The position numbers and the translations under genes were made by a program. The notes under the pieces are model-generated. The model ran no database searches, was not told the origin of the DNA, and saw only the letters and a list, made by a program, of their open reading frames with translations. From Hysterangium stoloniferum (Eukaryota; Basidiomycota; Agaricomycetes; Hysterangiales; Hysterangiaceae), in contig WHVD01000119.1 in the NCBI GenBank assembly GCA_015178975.1, forward strand, positions 186,001 to 250,000: a DNA stretch of 64,000 nucleotides. Direction: 5' to 3'. Positions 58,718 to 64,000 of this stretch are shown one piece after another. The first letter of the stretch is position 1, and each line of letters begins with the position of its first letter.

Positions 58718-60346
58718 TGGGACGTCTATCCTAAAGAGGGGAGCAACAACTATGCAATGGTAAATCTGCACAACCTGAAACCTATTTTCATGAATCAACA
58801 GCTTACCGCATCGGTCCGCACAACTTTCCTCATCAATCCCATTGTCCGTGGAATTATCATTATGGATATCGAGAAGTTACATCAAGATATTCTATCGGCA
58901 ATTCCGCTAGACCCAGTTACTAAAGCTCATCTGGACAATCCCGTGGACCCCGATCAACCTCGGTGGTCTCTTGATCAACATGGTTTCATTAGACTTGACG
59001 ATCGTATCTATGTACCGGACTCTGACGGCCTCCGCCTCAGGATCCTTCAATACAAACATGATCATCCACTCTCAGGACATTTTGGGTACAACAAAACTCT
59101 ATCATTAATAAGAAGAGAATATACTTGGCCCGGACTCTGTGGATTTGTTAAGCACTATTGTAAATCTTGCACTACTTGTCCCCACTTGAAATCTCAGTGA
59201 CACAAGCCATACGGCCTTTTGAAACAACTCCCGGTACCGGAACACCCGTGGAATTCTATCTCTATGGATTTCATTGAACACCTACCGGATTCTGAAGGCT
59301 TTTCTGCTATTCTAGTCGTTGTTGACAGATTCTCAAAACAAGGTATATTAATCCCTACTTATGATACAATTATGTCCGTGCAGTTAGCGGAACTTTTCAT
59401 TATCCACGTATTTTCCAAGCACGGAGTTCCGTCCCACGTGACTTCCGATAGAGGATCAGAGTTCATGTCTCACTTCTTTAGATCCCTCGGAAAATCCTTT
59501 GACATGACACTACATTTCACATCCGGACATCATCCAGAAGGTGACGGACAAACCGAACGCATCAACCAGACATTGGAACAATACCTCCGCGTATATTGCA
59601 ACTACCAACAGGACAATTGGAAAACCTTGTTACCACTTGCAGAGTTTGCTTACAACAATGCACCCTCGGCCACTACTGGCATTTCCCCGTTCTTTGCAAA
59701 TAAAGGATATAATCCAAATATTACAGTACATCCAGAACGAAATCTCGCCTCTGCTCGTGCTCAAGAGTTCACTACGGACCTCCACGAGCTCCACGAGGAA
59801 CTCCGGACTGCAATATTGTCCGCCCAAGAGCAATACCAACATTCAGCAGACAAACATGGGATCCCGCCACCCAACTTCAAGATTGGCGACCGTGTTTATG
59901 TCAAAGCTCAATTCTTCAGGACTACGCGTCCATCAAAGAAGCTTGCTGAAAAATATTTAGGCCTGTTTGAAATTATCGCACAAGTAGGTTCAGTCTCTTG
60001 GACTCTATGGCTTCCAGATAGCATGCGCACGGTACACTCAGTATTTCATGTTTCTATGCTCGAACCTTGTACTGCTAACACTATCCCGGATCGCGTGCAA
60101 TCTCCGCCTCCTCCTGTCGTCATTGACGGAGAACCCGAGTTTGAAATCTCACAGATTTTAGATTCGAAAATTGATAAGCGTCGACACACTTGTAAACTGC
60201 TTTACTTGGTCAAGTGGGCAGGTTACGAGGGCACTGATGAAGAGACCTCATGGATTTTGGCCACGGAACTCGGTAATGCCACGGAAATCGTTACTGACTT
60301 TCATACAGCTTACCCGCTCAAACCTGGACCATTATCGTCTCTCTGA
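58718..60346 (+). pseudogene. Gypsy integrase with chromodomain
   Basis: Zinc-binding part HDHPLSGHFGYNKTLSLI...HYCKSCTTC (HHCC type), a TGA at 59198-59200 before HKPYG, then the core: MDFIEHLPDSEGFSAILVVV (first D), VTSDRGSEFMSHFFRSLGKS (second D), HPEGDGQTERINQTLEQYLR (E). After the PFFANKGYNPN region and a GPY/F-like domain with KAQFFRTTRPSKKLAEKYLG comes the chromodomain FEISQILDSKIDKRRHTCKL, LYLVKWAGYEGTDEETSW. It ends at 60346. The frame from 59219 to 60346 (375 codons) is open. Chromodomains of this type guide integration to modified histones. Confidence 0.93.
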
Positions 60347-60557
60347 CCGCACTCCGTGGACCCCGTGCTACATTTGGACTCATCTTCATTATTCCCTGTC
60401 GCCCTATGTCTCTCTTTGCTTTTACAGGTTCTGACTTGTCTTGTCAAGTCCTCAAAGCAGACCTCCCGCGGACTTTGGCTTTGACTTTTAATTTTTATGT
60501 TTTTTCTTTCACGCTTTGCTTTTATGATTCAAATTATTTTTAATTCTATACTACTTT

Positions 60558-61538
60558 TCAGTCTACATTTATGGGACTGTGTTTTTTCCCCGCCTCCTCA
60601 GCTACCTCTCCAGGAAGCTCCACGACCTCCGTGGCAACCCCCTCCTCATCCGACCCGGCATCCTCGGAACTCCCGATCTGCGGCTCTTCATAGACATAGC
60701 CGCCATACTCCGCCAGGAACTTCCAAAACTCCTCGCAGAGTCCAGACAGCTCCTTCGCCACCACAATTTGGACCTTGTTGCTCTTCTGGAGCAACTCATT
60801 TTGGGCCTCGATGCCCTCGGCGATCCATCCAAGGACCTCGTCCAACCTGGACAACCCGTCTGTCCCACTTATGTCTCGCGTCCCAGACCCCATGGCCTGC
60901 TCATGCACAAGCGAGCACCTCGCCTTGAGGTGCGCGCATTGGTAACATCCCGGACCCCAGCTGGACTTTCGGTTGCATTCCGTGTTCTGGTCATTGCAAC
61001 CGGAACACCGCAGCTCATTCCGCATTGGAAGACGGACTGGCGCCGCCTTCCTTGCCTTCTGTTGATATGGTCAGTTTCCGCGGCTATCCCACAGACATGA
61101 GGCCTACCTTTTGGGGGCTCTGGCTCCCCCTCGGACTCGGACTCCACCTCTGTTGCTTTGCGCTGAAAATCACAAGTCAGTAAAGTTCGAGAAGTGAAAT
61201 TTGGGACTTACTTTTCCCGCAACAATGGCGGCCCTCTCCGCAGCCAACCGGGCTTTCTCTGCAGCCACCCGGGCGTTCTCTGCGGCCACTCGCGCAGCCT
61301 CCTCTGCCTCACGTTCCCTCTCCTTCGCGGCCTCTTCCTCCGTGGCCAACGCTTCCTGGTACTCTCTGTCCAGGGCCTCCTCAGCCTCCCTCACCTCTCT
61401 CTCTGCTGCTTCACGAAGCTGGTGCTGCTCTTCTCGCCACACCAACAATTGGGCCGCGCTCCAAGGTGCCCAATACGGAGTGCCCATGGAGGGCCCTGCT
61501 GTAGGCATTGGCTTGCGTGGTGTTGGTTTTGGTCCCAT
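60558..61538 (-). CDS. Antisense accessory gene, coiled coil plus Zn2Cys6-type cluster
   Basis: Runs against the element between pol and the 3' LTR. Frame 61538-61170 starts MGPKPTPRKPMPTAGPSMG and is a Glu/Ala/Arg-rich coiled coil (EEALDREYQEALATEEEAAK and two copies of ARVAAE). A GTAAGT donor lies at 61211-61206 after IVAGK. A Glu-rich piece follows at 61162-61108. Frame 61025-60558 opens with MRNELRCSGCND and has six cysteines spaced CX2CX6CX9CX2CX6C, the spacing of the fungal Zn(II)2Cys6 DNA-binding domain, followed by helices (LSRLDEVLGWIAEGIEAQNE, AKELSGLCEEFWKFLAEYGG) and an acidic tail. TATATAAAA at about 61591-61600 could drive it. Exact splice joins are not resolved. Function unknown: DNA binding or regulation of the element is inference. 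Confidence 0.65.
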
Positions 61539-61748
61539 AGTGACGAAGATGGGGGTAATGAAGAAGAAGAAATTTCTATTTTTTCAAATTTTTATATAGG
61601 CTCATCGTGTTTGAACCTTACCTTCCAGATCACATGACTCTTTGACACATACGTGTAACCGACATGACTTTTGACACATGCGCATAGCCGACAAGAACTT
61701 TATCTAGGTCTAGAGCCTCTTTGGGACTTCGGCATAAAGGGAGGATAC

Positions 61749-62577
61749 TGTTACAACCGGACAATCCCGCCAGACTCCAGGCACTAACCTGTACGCCCCC
61801 ACGCGCTACAAGCACCAATCGTCTGTTTATAGGATTTCCCGCCCGGATTCCGTTACATCAAGACTCATTACGTTTGACCTCATTACGACACATATCAGTC
61901 ACCGGACTTCCCCCAGACTCCGTCTCTGTCTATGTCCATCTTCGTCCCACGCATCAGTCACCGGTCCCCGCTTAGAATCCCGTCACCGCTCTAATCGAGC
62001 CCCATCCCGTTTTAGTCAAATGACCTGTCACGATTTAGGACTCCGCTCCCGCTCCGTTTCCCATTATGGGTTATGCTTTGTCATGATTCGGACTCCATTC
62101 CGTTCCTAACACCAATTTGGTGTTTACTATTCCCGTTTTATGTTTTGTTAGTTTCGTTTCATTATTACTGGATTTGGTATGTCATGCATTCCACGGTCTA
62201 TATAAACTGGCAGATGTTGTACATACAATCCAGTCAGAAAATTAGCTTAGATTCCCCCCAGTAATCTAATAATACTTTCCGCTCTAAAACCTTACTCGAT
62301 TCACATCGCTCACACTAGTCAGAGCCCACGGGCTCCGGTGCATCTATCTCTCTCAACCAACTCGACTCACGACCCACGACCTCCGACTTACGACCCACAA
62401 CCCCCAACTTACGACCTACAACCCACGAACCCCACCCAGACTCCCCGGGATCCCCGTCCGTCCGTTTGAAATTGGACAACACGATCTAGCGAGGGCACAG
62501 CCTATAAGCTGAAGCCAAGTCCTACCAGATATCCCACGGGTTTCTCCGGAAACCCGGCCTGTGTGTGTATCCTAACA
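61749..62577 (+). repeat. Gypsy 3' LTR (younger copy)
   Basis: 829 bp, preceded by the purine tract AAAGGGAGGATAC and followed by CAATA. Differs from the 5' LTR by scattered transitions and a few small gaps. Confidence 0.95.
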
Positions 62578-62655
62578 CAATACATCTTTGTGTCATATCT
62601 AAACGGTTGATATTCTTCATATATAGAACGGTTAGAACTTCCACCACTCTTCACA

Positions 62656-63295
62656 ACCGGTCAGCTTTCCGCTTACTAAAAACATCTGCGAAGTCATGAT
62701 ATTTCTCTGGGACACCTTCTAGATCAGCAGTTTGCTCAGATTCAGATACTGGGGTTGAAAAACAGCCAGTTGCTTCATCAATTTTTAAATTGATAGTGAA
62801 CACCTGGGAACCATCCATTTTTGTAGCCCTCATAAAAGCCGTGGGTGTCCAGAAAGTTATACTGTTAGCTACCCAGTCAATCAATGGATTGTAGGGGGTA
62901 AGCCAGTTGTGTCCTAGGACAACTGAGCAACTTGAGTCTAACTGGGTCACATAGAAAGTGACCAACTGAGATGTTCCACACAGGAAACAGATGGATAAAT
63001 CACAAGCTTGGGTGACAACTGAATTACTTGTGCCATCAAAAAGGCAGAGGCTGACAGGATTTATCGGATAAGTTGACAACAGATTTCTTTGTGTGAATTT
63101 TGTATTTAAAAAACAATGAGTCGAGCTGGAATCTATAAGGGCTGAAAAAACGAATTTTGGAATCATATTAGACATAAGTTTAATAAAAAACAAATCAGAA
63201 TGCGAAAGAGCAGATGCATTGAAACGGGTAAACTCTTGAATGCACGGAGAGGCAATGCAACCACCAACCCACGCGGAGTCTGTGGGGTTGCTCAC
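62656..63295 (-). pseudogene. Protease region, older gypsy copy
   Basis: Minus-strand reading from 63295: SNPTDSAWVGGCIASPCIQE, FSALIDSSSTHCFLNTKF, SCSVVLGHNWLTPYNPLIDW, then TFWTP joined directly to AFMRATKMDG, so it lacks the Pro/Ala linker of about 50 residues that the younger copy has. It ends at KRKADRL where LTR C inserted. The frame is open here. Confidence 0.9.
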
Positions 63296-64000
63296 TCTTT
63301 TTTCGAGTCAGAAGCTGGTTTGTCCTTCAATGGAGTTTCCGTGGAGGTCTTGGCTGTTTGACCCTTTGCAGAGTTTGCTTTTGCCAGTGGACATTCCAGG
63401 ACTCGATGACTGGGTTTTCCGCACAAGAGACAGAGGTTATTGTCCATATGACATTGCCTTTCTTGTGGGTCAATTTGCCATCGGGTCCGAGCTTGCCTGT
63501 GAAGTCAGGTTTTCTGGTTTGCTTGCTGGACTGTTGGCCTTTGTTGTTGTTGTTGTTGTTGTTGTTGTTAGAAAACTTTTTATCTTTCTTCTTGTCAGAT
63601 TGTGTGGAGTTCTGGTTGCTGGTTGATGAATTGTTGTTGTTGGTTTTATTGGCTGTGGACTTGTTTACTTTGTCCATGGAGGTCTCACGGGCAACTTCCA
63701 TGCAACATTCCCAATAAGGTGCATCTGCATTTTGAGCCTTAAGGCACATATGGGACAAGGTTTTTGGCTTGCCATCTTGTCCTTTCGAGACTTCATCTTT
63801 AAGGCAAGATGGCAGACCGGTATAGAATTGGTGGCGGAGAGTGGGATTGCCCCACTGACAACGAGCTGCAAGGTTATTGAATTGGATGATATATGTAGTC
63901 CATGATGCACTGTGTGTCCTTCATACGAAGATTAGTGAGACTGTTCTCGGCTTCTCTGGTCAGGTCATATGGGCCAAAGTTGGTTTCAAGCTCCTCAACA
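63296..64000 (-). pseudogene. Gag C-terminal part, older gypsy copy (partial)
   Basis: Minus strand entering from the right edge. Contains LETNFGPYD, the region of LAARCQWGNPTL, an Asn-rich linker (AACAACAACAAC run near 63540), and the knuckle CLLCGKPSH-RVLEC with an intact CGA codon at about 63405. Ends SKKE-TGA over a GAAAAAAG run near 63300, parallel to the younger copy's frameshift site. A frame change occurs within the linker. Confidence 0.88.

Larger units (their letters stand above)
54451..62577 (+). mobile_element. Ty3/gypsy chromovirus, younger full-length copy
   Basis: 8.1 kb. LTRs 54451-55290 and 61749-62577. Perfect 5-bp target duplication CAATA at 54446-54450 and 62578-62582. 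Gag, protease, RT, RNase H, integrase and chromodomain follow in Ty3/gypsy order, then an antisense accessory gene and a purine tract (AAAGGGAGGATAC). Four TGA stops and two single-base insertions break the coding region, so it cannot act alone. Confidence 0.96.
53924..62655 (+). mobile_element. Solo LTR family C (about 600 bp), split by the younger gypsy
   Basis: LTR from 53924 (TGTGAGAGGTACGGC) to 54450 and from 62583 to 62655 (CCACTCTTCACA). Target duplication ACTGG at 53919-53923 and ACCGG at 62656-62660, one change apart. It has inserted in the older gypsy exactly between the protease part (KRKADRL) and the RT part (HREYNLK). The younger gypsy (54451-62577) lies inside it. Confidence 0.85.
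46947..64000 (-). mobile_element. Ty3/gypsy chromovirus, older copy, nested and running off the window
   Basis: One minus-strand element. LTR at 46947-47768, then (going right) the accessory gene region, chromodomain/integrase, RNase H/RT, protease and gag, with the other end beyond 64000. Its body is interrupted at 50291-51013 (family A LTR), 52110-53219 (non-autonomous element) and 53924-62655 (family C LTR containing the younger gypsy). Coding parts on both sides of each insertion join at matching codons. Coding content is richer in TG/CA than the younger copy and has stops and frameshifts. Confidence 0.92.

Noticed and set aside
61081-61147. Continuous antisense frame through the zinc-cluster region
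   Set aside because: A second minus frame (61147-60869) is open but places the cysteines out of pattern; the frame with conserved CX2CX6CX9CX2CX6C in both copies is preferred.

Overview
The window looks like a basidiomycete (most likely Agaricomycetes) nuclear genome segment. The support is a set of intron-rich genes with short introns, two genes of the DUF6533 membrane-protein family that is expanded in mushroom-forming fungi, and a tyrosine-recombinase retroelement plus chromodomain Ty3/gypsy elements typical of that group. I cannot name the genus. No rRNA, tRNA or CRISPR was recognised.

The left half (1-20.4 kb) is mostly sparse host sequence. From left to right I can support an XLF/Cernunnos-type end-joining gene (minus, 5450-7235), an unknown protein with a strong nuclear localisation signal (plus, 13600-15155), a DUF6533 membrane protein (plus, 15964-17480) and a single-pass plasma-membrane protein with a Cys-rich ectodomain (minus, 17942 to about 19500). 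The first 5.4 kb and about 7.3-13.6 kb hold nothing I can name.

20.4-29.7 kb is a transposon block: a Ty3/gypsy fragment between two truncated LTRs, a short copia-type element with gag but no pol, and a near-complete Ty1/copia element (208-bp LTRs, target duplication AGAAA) with a solo LTR inserted just after its primer-binding site. A complete-looking GH27 alpha-galactosidase gene (30541-33060) follows as a host island.

35.4-46.9 kb is a second transposon block. A solo LTR (family D) is interrupted by a solo LTR of family A and by a DIRS/Ngaro-like tyrosine-recombinase element with split direct repeats. Next comes a second DUF6533 gene that a solo LTR has cut within an exon, then a decayed copia element.

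46.9-64 kb is one minus-strand Ty3/gypsy chromovirus that runs off the right edge and has been invaded by four later elements. These are a family A solo LTR, a 1.1-kb non-autonomous element carrying 25 identical 19-bp repeats, a family C solo LTR, and inside that LTR a younger plus-strand copy of the same gypsy family (54451-62577, target duplication CAATA). The younger copy shows an 11-nt self-primer match next to its 5' LTR, a candidate -1 gag/pol frameshift site, and between pol and the 3' LTR an antisense gene encoding a Zn2Cys6-type cysteine cluster. Damage in this copy is dominated by CGA-to-TGA changes, as expected of CpG deamination or a RIP-like process.
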